Assembly (NCBI GenBank): GCA_942491105.1 | Contig: CALNZX010000006.1 | Location: 186,001 to 250,000, forward strand | Length of the DNA stretch: 64,000 nt | Direction of reading: 5' to 3' | Origin: JBBEAM01 sp942491105 | GTDB lineage: Bacteria; Pseudomonadota; Alphaproteobacteria; Kiloniellales; DSM-21159 | Part shown: positions 18,189 through 26,854 of the stretch, one piece after another | Numbering within the stretch: the first letter of the stretch is position 1 | Layout: every line of letters begins with the position of its first letter | The notes under the pieces: generated by a model | The model's input: only the letters and a program-made list of their open reading frames with translations | The model's database searches: none | What the model was told of the DNA's origin: nothing | Position numbers and translations under genes: made by a program

Positions 18189-18788
18189 TTACCTCTCGCG
18201 ATTCTTGCTTGAATGCCCGGCGACCACGTCGCCGGCGGCCGATGGAGCCACATACTCGGGACTGCTCTCCGCGGAAAACGCGACATCCGCGCCGAGCAAC
18301 TCCGGTCTATCCGAGGCAATGCCGATGACACTGCGCAGCGCGTTCGTGATCAAACGCAGCGTGAGGACGCCGATGCCGATCGCAAGGGCAAAGCGCGACG
18401 GGCTTTCAGGCAGGTTTAACAAACCCTCGATGTACGCGCCCGCCTCCGCGGCGTGGAGCGCCATCTCCAGGCTGGCCCAGGTAAGAAAGGCGAAGATCAC
18501 CGCGCCGACCACCAGGCCGAAGGTATCGAGGATCGCTTTCGACCTGGGCTGCATCCACTCGGTAAACACGTTCACCATGATGTGTTCCCGGCGCGCCTGA
18601 ACCAGGCTGAGAGGCAGAAAGGCGACCAGGACCAGAAGCAGTTCGTTGGCCGTGACGTCATCGGGGATCGGCTTCAGAAAGAAGTACCGGCCCAGCACGG
18701 ACACCGAGGTGATCATCATCATGGCGATCAGCGTCACCGACGCGATCAGCATCAAGATACGATCTATGAAGTTTAGGACCTTGATCAT
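18189..18788 (-). CDS. dctQ: TRAP transporter small permease (DctQ family)
   Basis: This 199-residue protein starts at ATG 18788 (MIKVLNFIDRILMLIASVTL). Four hydrophobic helices are visible, with LGRYFFLKPIPDDVTANELL as the family block. The polar C-terminal tail (about 50 residues) is longer than usual. A 210-base gap separates it from dctP upstream. Confidence 0.87.
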   Translation of the reverse strand: MIKVLNFIDRILMLIASVTLIAMMMITSVSVLGRYFFLKPIPDDVTANELLLVLVAFLPLSLVQARREHIMVNVFTEWMQPRSKAILDTFGLVVGAVIFAFLTWASLEMALHAAEAGAYIEGLLNLPESPSRFALAIGIGVLTLRLITNALRSVIGIASDRPELLGADVAFSAESSPEYVAPSAAGDVVAGHSSKNRER

Positions 18789-18998
18789 AATCGTTAGGTC
18801 TCTTCGCTCATGATACCCGCTATGGACCGGACCCCTGTGCACCGCTGAGTAGGGCGATCGGCTCCTGTTGAGATTGAGTTTCTACACCCAGGCTAGGCCA
18901 TAATAGGAAAGGAAGGGGAGCTCTTTGAGTCTTCTGTCTTGAACGCGCAGATTGCGCGCGCCCAGACATCGGACACTCTTAAGCCCCCCTTCGGTTCA

Positions 18999-20075
18999 TC
19001 AGCGCTCCCAGGGATAGCCCTTGGTCGCGACTTCTTCCCGATACTTCGCACGAAGAGCATAGAACTCCTCGTAGACAGCCGCGCCGTCGATCCCAAGCTC
19101 CGCGAGTTCAGCGATGAACTCGTCGATCAGGATCTGCGCGGGCGCGGCCCAGGCCGCCCTTTGCTCATCGGTCAGGTCGTGGAAGACGACCTTATAGCCA
19201 TCCTCGCCGCTTTCCATCGAAGCCCGCGCCTCGCTTTCCTCGCGCGTATAGAGCATGGCGAAGTGGTCCATGTATTCGATGCTGGTCTGCGCAACGATCT
19301 CCTGAAACTCGGGCGACATGCTGTCCCACAGATCCAGATTGATCCCGATGCCATAGGCCATGGACTGCCCAAGATGGGCCACGGTGACGTGCCCGGCCAC
19401 TTCATGCAGTTTGTAGGACTTGACCAGCGGGATCGAATAGATGCTGCCGTCGATGGTACCGCGATCCAAGGCTTGGTAAGCCTCGGCCCCGCTGACGTTG
19501 ACCGACACGGCGCCCAGATGATTGAACAGCTCCGACCAGCCGCCAGTGGCGCGAATTTTCTTGCCGACCAGGTCCTCGACCTCGACCAGCGGCATCTTGC
19601 TGACGATGTGCATGGGACCGGTGGAGTTGTTCGCGAGAATTTTTACGTTCTGCTTGCGTGTCTCCGCTTCGAGCTCGGGAACCGTTTCACGCGCTTCGAA
19701 AATCGAACGCAGCCCAACCCAGGTATCCTCGAAAACGAAGGGCGTGCCCGCCAGGGCCCAGACCGGCGTTTGCGCCGGCGTATAGGAGCCGACGATGGTC
19801 CCGGCATCGGCCAGGCCCGTGCCAACGGCCTGCAGAACCTCCTTCGCGCTGACCAGCGCGCCGCTCCAGAAAATCTCAACCTTGATCTGGCCGTCGGTGC
19901 GCGCCTGTAGCTCGTCGGCCCACCACTGCAGGGCCTCGGCGCGCGGGCCGCGCGGCGAGCCGATCTCGGCGAAACGGATGTCGTAGCTTTCGGCGTTGGC
20001 CTGCTCCAGCAGTCCGCCGGCGCAGAGCAACAGCGCCGCCGCGAGCGCCCGGATCGTGGTTTTACGGATTGGCAT
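18999..20075 (-). CDS. dctP: TRAP transporter solute-binding protein, paralogue 1
   Basis: This 358-residue protein starts at ATG 20075 behind GGGAGGAG. It has a Sec signal ending ANA and begins ESYDIRFAEIGSPRGPRAEA. It is strikingly similar along its length to the gene at 20420-21496, including signal peptide, KVEIFWSGALVSAKEVLQAV and the C-terminal KGYPWER. It precedes dctQ and dctM and is probably their binding partner. A TetR-type operator (20200-20221) sits at its promoter. Confidence 0.9.
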   Translation of the reverse strand: MPIRKTTIRALAAALLLCAGGLLEQANAESYDIRFAEIGSPRGPRAEALQWWADELQARTDGQIKVEIFWSGALVSAKEVLQAVGTGLADAGTIVGSYTPAQTPVWALAGTPFVFEDTWVGLRSIFEARETVPELEAETRKQNVKILANNSTGPMHIVSKMPLVEVEDLVGKKIRATGGWSELFNHLGAVSVNVSGAEAYQALDRGTIDGSIYSIPLVKSYKLHEVAGHVTVAHLGQSMAYGIGINLDLWDSMSPEFQEIVAQTSIEYMDHFAMLYTREESEARASMESGEDGYKVVFHDLTDEQRAAWAAPAQILIDEFIAELAELGIDGAAVYEEFYALRAKYREEVATKGYPWER

Positions 20076-20199
20076 GGTGTTCTCCTCCCTAGCGTTTATT
20101 GGCAATTTTTCTGCGTTTGCTTCTGGATACCCGCATCCGCGAGCAGCCGGTTTCCGCTGTCTCAAGAATTCCGCTCAGCCGTTCCGGCGCATTTCCATC

Positions 20200-20249
20200 T
20201 GACTGAGCGTTCGCTCGGTTCATTATCGAGCCCTTCGTTGCAAAGTCAA
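20200..20249 (-). promoter_or_regulatory. dctP-1 promoter with TetR-type operator (site b)
   Basis: On the minus strand, TTGACT (20244-20249) and GATAAT (20222-20227) are spaced by 16 bases, a good sigma-70 promoter. The operator TGACTGAGCG TT CGCTCGGTTC (20200-20221) begins directly after the -10 box, so a bound repressor would cover the start of transcription. This is a long-spacing (22-bp) site. The 344-base gap 20076-20419 otherwise holds two terminators. Confidence 0.8.
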
Positions 20250-20292
20250 GATGAGTGATGGTCAGCGCCCGGACTCCTGCCTAGCGCTTGCC

Positions 20293-20316
20293 AAAAAACC
20301 GCGAGACAGCGCGGTT
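20293..20316 (-). terminator. Second intrinsic terminator after dctP-2
   Basis: On the minus strand AACCGCG pairs with CGCGGTT across a six-base loop and is followed by six T. It backs up the stronger terminator at 20336-20370. Confidence 0.7.
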
Positions 20317-20335
20317 CAGCTGGTTTCGAGCCAGT

Positions 20336-20370
20336 AAAAAAAACGCAGCCGCCAAGCTTGGCGGCTGCGC
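20336..20370 (-). terminator. Intrinsic terminator after dctP-2
   Basis: A perfect palindrome, CGCAGCCGCCAAG / CTTGGCGGCTGCG (20344-20369), is followed on the minus strand by eight T. It ends the single-gene dctP-2 transcript, 50 bases past its stop. Confidence 0.9.
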
Positions 20371-20419
20371 TTCCTATTGACAGGTTCCGCTAAGGGATCC
20401 TGTGCGACCTACACTCCAC

Positions 20420-21496
20420 TTAGCGCGTCCAGGGATAACCCCTGGCCGCCACCTCGGCGCGATACTGATCACGTATCTCGTAGAGCTTCTCGAGGATCGC
20501 CTCGCCGTCGAGTCCACGCTCACCGACGGTCTTGATCCATTCGTCGAGCAGGAGCTGCGCCGGCGCGGCCCACTCCGCCTTCTGCGCATCGTTCAGTTCA
20601 TGGAAGACGACTTTATGGCCGTCGACACCGGCCTCCATGTCCTCGCGCGACTTTTGTTCGTCTTCGGCATAAAGTTGAGCGAAGCGATCCATGTAGTCGA
20701 GGCTGGTACGCGCCACAATCGCCTGCATCTCCGGAGACATGCTGTTCCACATATCCAGATTGATGCCGATGCCATAGGCCAGGGACTGGCCCATATCGGC
20801 CAGGGTCACATGGCCGGCAACCTCATGCAGCTTGTAGGATTTGATCAGCGGGATCGAGTACATGCTCCCGTCGATGGTGCCCCGATCCAGGGCCTGGTAG
20901 GCTTCAGCGCCGCTGACGCTGACTGAAACGGCGCCCAGCTCGTTGAACAGCTTGGACCAGCCGCCGCCGCCACGGAGCTTCATGCCCTCCAGGTCTTCGA
21001 CCTCGATCAGCGGTTTCTTGCTGACCAGCTGCATGGAACCGGTCGTGTTGTTGGCGAGAATTTTGACATTGGCCTTGATCGTCTCGGCTTCGAGTTCGGG
21101 AATTGTTTCCCGCGCCCCGAAGACGGCACGCATGCCGACCCAGGGATCGTCGAACAGGAAGGGCGTGCTTGCGACGGCCCAAACCGGCGTTTCGGCCGGC
21201 GTATAGGCACCGACGATGGTGCCGCCGTCAGCCAGACCGGTGCCGACAGCCTGAAGCACTTCCTTGGCGCTGACCAGCGAGCCGCTCCAGAAGATCTCGA
21301 CCTTGACTTGGCCATCGGTACGCCGCTGCAGTTCATCCGCCCACCACTGCAAGGCCTCGGCGCGCGGGCCGCGCGGCGAGCCGATCTCGGCAAAGCGGAT
21401 ATCGTAACTCTCGGCGTTGGCGTGCTCGAACAGCGCACCCCCGCATAGAATAAGCGCTGCTGCCAGCGCCCGCATGGTCGTTCTACGAAATGACAT
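20420..21496 (-). CDS. dctP: TRAP transporter solute-binding protein, paralogue 2 (orphan)
   Basis: This 358-residue protein starts at ATG 21496 behind GGGAGGAAA. It has the same length, the same signal-peptide wording (RALAAAL, LCGGALFEHANA) and long shared blocks with its neighbour at 18999-20075, so it is a recent tandem duplicate. It has its own promoter, operator and terminators but no permease genes of its own, so it probably shares the neighbouring DctQM. Differences cluster around residues 130-260, where ligand choice may have diverged. Confidence 0.9.
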   Translation of the reverse strand: MSFRRTTMRALAAALILCGGALFEHANAESYDIRFAEIGSPRGPRAEALQWWADELQRRTDGQVKVEIFWSGSLVSAKEVLQAVGTGLADGGTIVGAYTPAETPVWAVASTPFLFDDPWVGMRAVFGARETIPELEAETIKANVKILANNTTGSMQLVSKKPLIEVEDLEGMKLRGGGGWSKLFNELGAVSVSVSGAEAYQALDRGTIDGSMYSIPLIKSYKLHEVAGHVTLADMGQSLAYGIGINLDMWNSMSPEMQAIVARTSLDYMDRFAQLYAEDEQKSREDMEAGVDGHKVVFHELNDAQKAEWAAPAQLLLDEWIKTVGERGLDGEAILEKLYEIRDQYRAEVAARGYPWTR

Positions 21497-21575
21497 TGTG
21501 TTTCCTCCCAATTCGCGTGTGCTCAGGTTTCTTCGTTTCGAACTTCTTCGCCGCGACAGTAACCGGTTCGAACGC

Positions 21576-21627
21576 TGACTGAGCGTTCGCTCGGTTTAGT
21601 CTATCCAGTCGCTCCCGAGGGAGTCAA
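21576..21627 (-). promoter_or_regulatory. dctP-2 promoter with TetR-type operator (site c)
   Basis: On the minus strand, TTGACT (21622-21627) and TAGACT (21598-21603) are spaced by 18 bases. The operator TGACTGAGCG TT CGCTCGGTTT (21576-21597) follows the -10 box without a gap. It is almost identical to site b, which suggests that promoter and gene were duplicated together. Confidence 0.8.
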
Positions 21628-21647
21628 GATAGCCGGCCCGCGGCGTC

Positions 21648-22433
21648 TTAACGGCCCGTCCAAACGGGCGGGCGTTTTTCCACGAAGGCCTTCATGCCCT
21701 CGCGTGCATCCTCCGTCATCACCATGGTTCCGATCTGGGATTCGGCATAGGCGAGAGCCTGCTCCTGGTTCATCTCTGCCATTTGCCGCAGCGCGTACTT
21801 GCCGAGGCGAATCGCCGTCGGCGATTTGTCGAGCGTGCGGCCGAGCAGCCAATCCACCTTCGAATCCAGGGCCTCCGGCTCCACCACGTAATTGACAAGG
21901 CCCAGTTGCAGCGCCTCCTCGGCGGTGATGGCTTCGCCGGTGATGCACATCTCCGCGAACTTGCGCGGCGGCACCATGCCTTGAAGCAGGGCCGCGACCT
22001 GCATCGGGAAAAGCCCGATACGGACTTCCGGCAAACCGAACTTGGCCTTGCTCGAAGCCACCGCCATGTCGCACATCGCCAGCAGCCCCATCCCGCCAGC
22101 GAGACAGTGGCTATTGATTCTTGCGATCAGCGGAAGTGTGCAGCGCGAGGCGACCCGCAGAAGATCGGCAAAGGCGACGTTGGGCTTGGAATAATCGAAA
22201 CCGAAGGTCTTCGACCCGGGCTTGAGATCGCCGCCCGCGCAAAACGCCTTGTCTCCCGCCCCGGTCAACACGATGGCCTTGACGGAGCTATCCTCCTCCG
22301 CCTCCAGGATCGCAGCGGTCATGGAGAGGATCACATCCTCGCTTAAAGCGTTCCGCGCATCGGGGCGGTTAATGGTGATCCGCGCCACGGCATCGCGCCG
22401 CTCCGCCACCAAGATCTCGTTGCTGTCTGCCAT
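21648..22433 (-). CDS. Enoyl-CoA hydratase/isomerase family protein
   Basis: This 261-residue crotonase has the oxyanion-hole block TGAGDKAFCAGGDLKPG and AKFGLPEVRIGLFP. Glu in the LPE motif matches catalytic Glu164 of rat hydratase. The Glu144 position falls in LAGGMGLLAMCD and is not Glu, so a hydratase reaction is not assured. It is the last gene of the CoA-transferase/crotonase/lyase/crotonase operon, starting 10 bases after the CitE-like gene. Confidence 0.85.
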   Translation of the reverse strand: MADSNEILVAERRDAVARITINRPDARNALSEDVILSMTAAILEAEEDSSVKAIVLTGAGDKAFCAGGDLKPGSKTFGFDYSKPNVAFADLLRVASRCTLPLIARINSHCLAGGMGLLAMCDMAVASSKAKFGLPEVRIGLFPMQVAALLQGMVPPRKFAEMCITGEAITAEEALQLGLVNYVVEPEALDSKVDWLLGRTLDKSPTAIRLGKYALRQMAEMNQEQALAYAESQIGTMVMTEDAREGMKAFVEKRPPVWTGR

Positions 22434-22443
22434 GCAGATCTCC

Positions 22444-23301
22444 TTAGGGTTTCTTCATCGTTGCCGCGCGCTCCGCCACGGCAACCACGCGCCGCGCACG
22501 GCGCAGTATCGGGCCATCGACCATCTCGCCTTCAAAGGCGAAGGCGCCACCATCCACATCCGCATCGAGCATCCGGCGGTATCTCTCCACCTCGGCGCGA
22601 TCGGGGACGAAAGCCGCGCGGATCGGTGCGGTCTGGCTGGGATGGATCGAGAACTTTCCGACCATGCCCAATTCCACCGCTTCATGGAGATCCCGCTCGA
22701 GAAGCGCGGTGTTGCTGTATTCCGTCGTCACCGAATCGTAGACGGCGACCCCGGCGAGCGCGGCCATGCAGAGCATGCGGTCGCGCAGCTGCAGGATCGG
22801 GCTGAGGAAGGCGCCGGTTTCATCGCGCACGGCCAGCAGACCGAGATCGGCCGCGATATCGTAGGGCCCCCAGCCGAGACCGGCGATCTCCGGCCTGCCG
22901 AGAAAGCTTTCCACGGCCAGCGCGCCCTTGACGTTCTCGACGGAGGGAATGAGCGAAACCGTCTTTCCCGCAGGAACCGCGGCGAGAACGGCGTCGATCT
23001 CCTCGTTGGACTGCGTCTTCGGCAGCAGAAGGGTCCCGGCGCCCGCCTCGACGACGGCTGCAATCTCGGCTCTGCCGCGCTCCGTCAACGGAGGATTGAC
23101 GCGCACGATGACGCGCTCTTGACCCTGCGCCAGGAAAGCCGTGACCGCCGCTAGCGCCGCGTCCTTGCGCAGGGCGCCGACGCCGTCCTCGAGGTCGAGT
23201 ACGGCCACGTCCGCCGCCGCCAGCGCCTTTTCAAAGCGGTCGGGACGATCGCCCGGGCAAAACAGCAGGGCGGGCCCTAGAAGAGTATCGATCTTCCCCA
23301 T
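22444..23301 (-). CDS. CitE-like CoA ester lyase (HpcH/HpaI aldolase family)
   Basis: This 285-residue TIM-barrel protein has LLFCPGDRPDRFEKALAA, the metal-binding VLDLEDGV, an Arg in VIVRVNPP, and KFSIHPSQ, all typical of the CitE/Mcl/CLYBL group. Such enzymes cleave or form malyl-CoA, citramalyl-CoA or beta-methylmalyl-CoA. ATG 23301 lies four bases after the upstream crotonase stop, so the two are tightly coupled. The substrate is unknown. Confidence 0.82.
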   Translation of the reverse strand: MGKIDTLLGPALLFCPGDRPDRFEKALAAADVAVLDLEDGVGALRKDAALAAVTAFLAQGQERVIVRVNPPLTERGRAEIAAVVEAGAGTLLLPKTQSNEEIDAVLAAVPAGKTVSLIPSVENVKGALAVESFLGRPEIAGLGWGPYDIAADLGLLAVRDETGAFLSPILQLRDRMLCMAALAGVAVYDSVTTEYSNTALLERDLHEAVELGMVGKFSIHPSQTAPIRAAFVPDRAEVERYRRMLDADVDGGAFAFEGEMVDGPILRRARRVVAVAERAATMKKP

Positions 23302-23305
23302 GCGT

Positions 23306-24073
23306 TTAGCGGCCGCTGAACTTCGCGGTGCGGCCTTCCAGGAAGGCCGTGAAGCCCTCCTTCCCATCTTCGCTCTGGAAGCTGCGCTGCATCACCTCGG
23401 CGCCGAGCTTGAAGGAGTCTTCCCAATCCATGGCCAGGGCCTGATAGGCGAGCTTCTTCGTCTCCTGCACCGCGGTGGGGCTGAAGCCGGCGATGATCTC
23501 GGCCCATTCCTGCGCCGCGGCGATGACCTGGTCGGGCTCCACCACCCTTTGCACCAGTCCGATGGCAAGCGCCTCCTCGGCTTCGATAAAGCGGGACATC
23601 AAGAGGATTTCGAGCGCCTTTCCGAAGGGCACGAGCTTGACCAGCCGCTCGGTCTGCTGCGCGGCGGGCACGACCCCGCGTTTCAGGCCGCTCGGGCCGA
23701 TCCGCGCGTCGCTGCCGAGAATCCGCAGGTCGCAGGACAGCGCCAAGCCGAACGCGCCGGCCACGCAATAGCCGCGAATAGCGGCGATCAGAGGCTTGGA
23801 AATATCGGCCTTAGGAATGCCGGAAGGCTGCCCACTGCCCTCCTGCCCCAGGACGCCGCCTTTGACGTAGGAGCCCATCTCGCCGCCGGTGCTGAAGGCC
23901 TTTTCACCGGCACCGGTGATCACGCCGACGCGAATCTCGGGATTGGCCTCGATCTCGTCGAAGGCCTCGCGGAGCTGCTTCGACATCTTGGAGTCGACGG
24001 CATTGAGTTTTTCCTGGTTATCCAAGACGACCCAAGCCACCGCCCCTTCGCGCCGAAAATGAACTTCTCCCAT
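23306..24073 (-). CDS. Crotonase-fold protein lacking both hydratase glutamates
   Basis: The start at ATG 24073 (MGEVHFRREGAVAWVVLDNQ) gives 255 residues; the frame is open further upstream, but that part lies inside the preceding gene. The oxyanion-hole region TGAGEKAFSTGGEMGSY is recognisable. The places of the two catalytic Glu read GAFGLALSCD and IGPSGLKRGVVP, so both acids are absent. It is therefore more likely an isomerase, hydrolase or other crotonase reaction. It is the second gene of its operon. Confidence 0.83.
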   Translation of the reverse strand: MGEVHFRREGAVAWVVLDNQEKLNAVDSKMSKQLREAFDEIEANPEIRVGVITGAGEKAFSTGGEMGSYVKGGVLGQEGSGQPSGIPKADISKPLIAAIRGYCVAGAFGLALSCDLRILGSDARIGPSGLKRGVVPAAQQTERLVKLVPFGKALEILLMSRFIEAEEALAIGLVQRVVEPDQVIAAAQEWAEIIAGFSPTAVQETKKLAYQALAMDWEDSFKLGAEVMQRSFQSEDGKEGFTAFLEGRTAKFSGR

Positions 24074-24105
24074 GAGCTGACTTCTCCCTCTATCGAGCAG
24101 GCTTA

Positions 24106-25365
24106 CTAAGACAGGCGGGCCGCGGCCTCGGCCAGGGCGTCGCGATCGTCGGGATGCGCGATCTGCGCCAAGGCAAGGGCGCGCTCGCGGACCGTTTTGT
24201 TGCGGAGATCGGCAACGCCGTACTCCGTGACGACATACTGAATCAGGGTTCTGGGCACGGTCACCGGCCCTGGATTGAGATTCGGCACGATCCGCGGAAC
24301 TCCGCGCTTGGTGCGCGATCTCAAGGCAATGATCGAGCGGTTTCCGGCAACCTGGGCACCAATCGTGAAATCGACGCTGCCGCCGATTCCGCCGACCTGC
24401 AGGCCATTCAGGAAATCGGCGTTCAGCTGCCCATAGAGATCGATTTCCAGCGCCGAGTTGATCGATACGAAACCGCTGCGCTTGGCGAACTTTTCTATGC
24501 TGTGCGTGGTCAGGCCATCGGTCATGTGGACTTGATCGTTGTCGTCCATCCACTCATAGAGCGCGTGGGTACCGAGGACGTCGCCGACGAGCGCCTTGGG
24601 ATTGGATGTCACGCAGACCCCGGATTCGATCAGCTTGCGCGCGGGATCCGTCATCTGCGAAATGACGCTGATATCGCGGCGGCCCAGTTCGATCAGGCCG
24701 TCCAGCGCGGCGCCGGGAATCGTACCGATGCCGAACTGCAGGGTCGCGCCGTCCGGCACGAGCTCCGCCGCCAGACGGCCGATTTCGCGGTCGATATCGT
24801 CGCCTTCGCGATGGGGAAATTCCGGCAGGGCATGGTCGGCGGGCACCAGGATATCGAAGGCGGACTCATGTATCAGACTATCGCCGCGGGTCCGGGGCAT
24901 CGCCTCGTTGACCTCCGCGATCACCAGCTTGGCCTTGTTCAGCGTGGCGCGCGCCTGGCTGGTGTTCAGACCGAAGGAATGATAGCCGTTGGCGTCGGCG
25001 GGACTGACCTGAACGAGCACGGCGTCGAAAGCCTGCTCGGTGAGATAACGCACCGTCTGCGCCCAGGTGAGCGGAAGAAAATCGGCTTTAACGTTTTTTG
25101 CGTCGCCGCCCAGCAGGGTTCCCGGCATGAACCAGGTCCGCAGCTTGAACGCTTCCGAGCGATCGTTGAGCAGAAAGGGATATCCCGTCAGCATCATCCC
25201 AGAGACGATGGTGACATCCTTCAAGCCCTTGGCGTTCTCCCACAGCGCGGAAGTGAGAGAGAGCGGCTCGCTGCTCAAGCTGCCGGTCGCGACCACCATG
25301 CCCGAGGTAATGGCGCTGATCGCATCGGCTGCGGAACGCGTCTTGGAGGCGGCGAGTGCCGTCAT
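24106..25365 (-). CDS. Acetyl-CoA hydrolase/CoA-transferase family protein
   Basis: This 419-residue protein is of the Cat1 / 4-hydroxybutyrate CoA-transferase class. It reads PLSLTSALWENAKGLKDVTI near the N-terminus and ATLQFGIGTIPGAALDGLIE in the middle, then VDFTIGAQVAGNRSIIAL and VTEYGVADLRNKTVRERALA, the usual C-terminal block. It may activate an acid by moving CoA from acetyl-CoA or succinyl-CoA. It heads the operon CoA-transferase - crotonase - CitE-like - crotonase, with operator site d at its promoter. Confidence 0.85.
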   Translation of the reverse strand: MTALAASKTRSAADAISAITSGMVVATGSLSSEPLSLTSALWENAKGLKDVTIVSGMMLTGYPFLLNDRSEAFKLRTWFMPGTLLGGDAKNVKADFLPLTWAQTVRYLTEQAFDAVLVQVSPADANGYHSFGLNTSQARATLNKAKLVIAEVNEAMPRTRGDSLIHESAFDILVPADHALPEFPHREGDDIDREIGRLAAELVPDGATLQFGIGTIPGAALDGLIELGRRDISVISQMTDPARKLIESGVCVTSNPKALVGDVLGTHALYEWMDDNDQVHMTDGLTTHSIEKFAKRSGFVSINSALEIDLYGQLNADFLNGLQVGGIGGSVDFTIGAQVAGNRSIIALRSRTKRGVPRIVPNLNPGPVTVPRTLIQYVVTEYGVADLRNKTVRERALALAQIAHPDDRDALAEAAARLS

Positions 25366-25473
25366 TGTGTCTTTCCCTTCGTCTTCATCTCATACCACCG
25401 CTTTCGCATCACAGAGGGCAATCGGCGAGCACCGTGCTGCGTTTCGCACTTGCCGCACGCCGTCATTTCTTAA

Positions 25474-25519
25474 CGACTGAGCGCTCGGTCAGTCTGGTTG
25501 CGCTTGCTCCCCTTGTCAA
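25474..25519 (-). promoter_or_regulatory. CoA-transferase operon promoter with TetR-type operator (site d)
   Basis: On the minus strand, TTGACA (25514-25519) and CAGACT (25491-25496) are spaced by 17 bases. The short-form operator TGACCGAGCGCTCAGTCG (25474-25491) shares the last base of the -10 box. Two mismatches to the consensus. Confidence 0.8.
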
Positions 25520-25582
25520 TGCCGCGAAGGCGAGTCTCCTGCATTTCTTCGCGAGCACAGGGGCGCCGCGCGGCCGCGCCCA

Positions 25583-26830
25583 TCACCGCGCAACGCTCTT
25601 GGGATCCCGGTACTTGCGATGCTCCAGCCGCGCGATCTGCCGCTGATGCACTTCGTCCGGCCCATCGGCGATCCGCAGAACGCGGTAGTGCGCGAAGAGA
25701 CGGGCCAAGCCGTAATCCGGAGTCACACCGGCCCCGCCATAGGCCTGGATCGCATCGTCGATGATTTTCAGCACGCTGCGCGGCACCACCGCCTTGATCA
25801 AGGCGATCTCCGTGCGCGCCGCCTTGGCGCCGACGCTGTCCACCATGGCCGCGGCCTTCAACACCAGCAGGCGGCACATCTCGATATCCGCCCGGGCGTT
25901 CGCAATACGCTCGTCCCAGATCGATTGCTCGGCGAGCGGCTTGCCCCAGGCGACACGATCCTGAAGGCGGCGGACCATCTTCCCCAGCACCTCCTCGGCC
26001 GCGCCGATCGCGCGCATGCAATGATGGATGCGGCCCGGGCCGAGACGTCCCTGGGCAATCTCGAAGCCGCGGCCCTCGCCATAGATCAGGTTCTCCGCGG
26101 GCACCCGCACGTTCTCCAGGATCAGCTCGGGATGCGGGTGATTGTCCTCGAACCCGAAGACCAGCAGGTTCCGCACGATTTTTATCCCCGGCGTATCGCT
26201 CGGAACCAGGATCATCGATTGCTGCTTATGCGGCGGCGCGGAGGGGTCGGTCTTGCCCATCACGATGGCAAGCTCGGCTTGGGAACCGCCGAAGCCGGAA
26301 GAAAACCATTTGCGGCCGTTGATCACATAGTGATCGCCGTCCCGCTCAATCCGCGTTTCGATGTTCGTGGCGTCGGAGGAAGCCACCTGCGGTTCGGTCA
26401 TCAGAAAGGCCGAACGAATCTCGCCGGCCAGCAAGGGGCGCAGCCACCGCTCCTTTTGCTGCTGCGAGCCAAAGCGGTGCAGCAGCTCCATGTTGCCGGT
26501 GTCCGGCGAGCTGCAGTTGAAGACCCGCGGTGCCCAGAGCAGCCGGCCCATTTCCTCGGCGGCCGGCGCGTACTCCAGGGTGCTGAGACCGGCGCCATGG
26601 AACTCCTGGGTATCGTGTTCCGGCGAAGGTGGAAGAAAGAGGTTCCATAGCCCCGCCTCCTTGGCTTTGGCGGACAATTCCTGCAGCAGCGGGATCGGCG
26701 TCCAGCCGTTGCGCCGGGCGTGCTCCGCCTGCTCCTCATAGAGCGCCTGGTTGGGCATGACGTGCTCGTCCATGAAGGCGCGCACCCGGTCTCGCCAGTA
26801 AATCTGCTTTTCCGAATAGTCAAAATCCAC
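25583..26830 (-). CDS. ACAD11-like acyl-CoA dehydrogenase
   Basis: This 415-residue flavoprotein has MTEPQVASSDATNIETRI and the block GRIHHCMRAIGAAEEVL, which resembles mammalian ACAD10/ACAD11. Its C-terminal active-site region reads RIADGPDEVH, with Asp where most ACADs have the catalytic Glu; ACAD11-type enzymes have the same wording as far as I recall. Those enzymes convert 4-phospho-acyl-CoAs made by a linked kinase. Here the kinase-like gene lies just upstream, 24 bases away, supporting a joint role on 4-hydroxyacyl-CoAs. Confidence 0.85.
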   Translation of the reverse strand: MDFDYSEKQIYWRDRVRAFMDEHVMPNQALYEEQAEHARRNGWTPIPLLQELSAKAKEAGLWNLFLPPSPEHDTQEFHGAGLSTLEYAPAAEEMGRLLWAPRVFNCSSPDTGNMELLHRFGSQQQKERWLRPLLAGEIRSAFLMTEPQVASSDATNIETRIERDGDHYVINGRKWFSSGFGGSQAELAIVMGKTDPSAPPHKQQSMILVPSDTPGIKIVRNLLVFGFEDNHPHPELILENVRVPAENLIYGEGRGFEIAQGRLGPGRIHHCMRAIGAAEEVLGKMVRRLQDRVAWGKPLAEQSIWDERIANARADIEMCRLLVLKAAAMVDSVGAKAARTEIALIKAVVPRSVLKIIDDAIQAYGGAGVTPDYGLARLFAHYRVLRIADGPDEVHQRQIARLEHRKYRDPKSVAR

Positions 26831-26854
26831 CGAAGCTCTCCTCTGAAATGGCGC

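Noticed and set aside
21648..24073. Assignment of the crotonase/CitE/HMG-CoA-lyase-like genes to leucine degradation
   Set aside because: The biotin-dependent methylcrotonyl-CoA carboxylase subunits and isovaleryl-CoA dehydrogenase genes of a liu cluster are absent.
24155..25473. Plus-strand open frame opposite the CoA-transferase gene
   Set aside because: It mirrors a well-supported minus-strand gene and covers its operator; no ribosome binding site or motif supports it.
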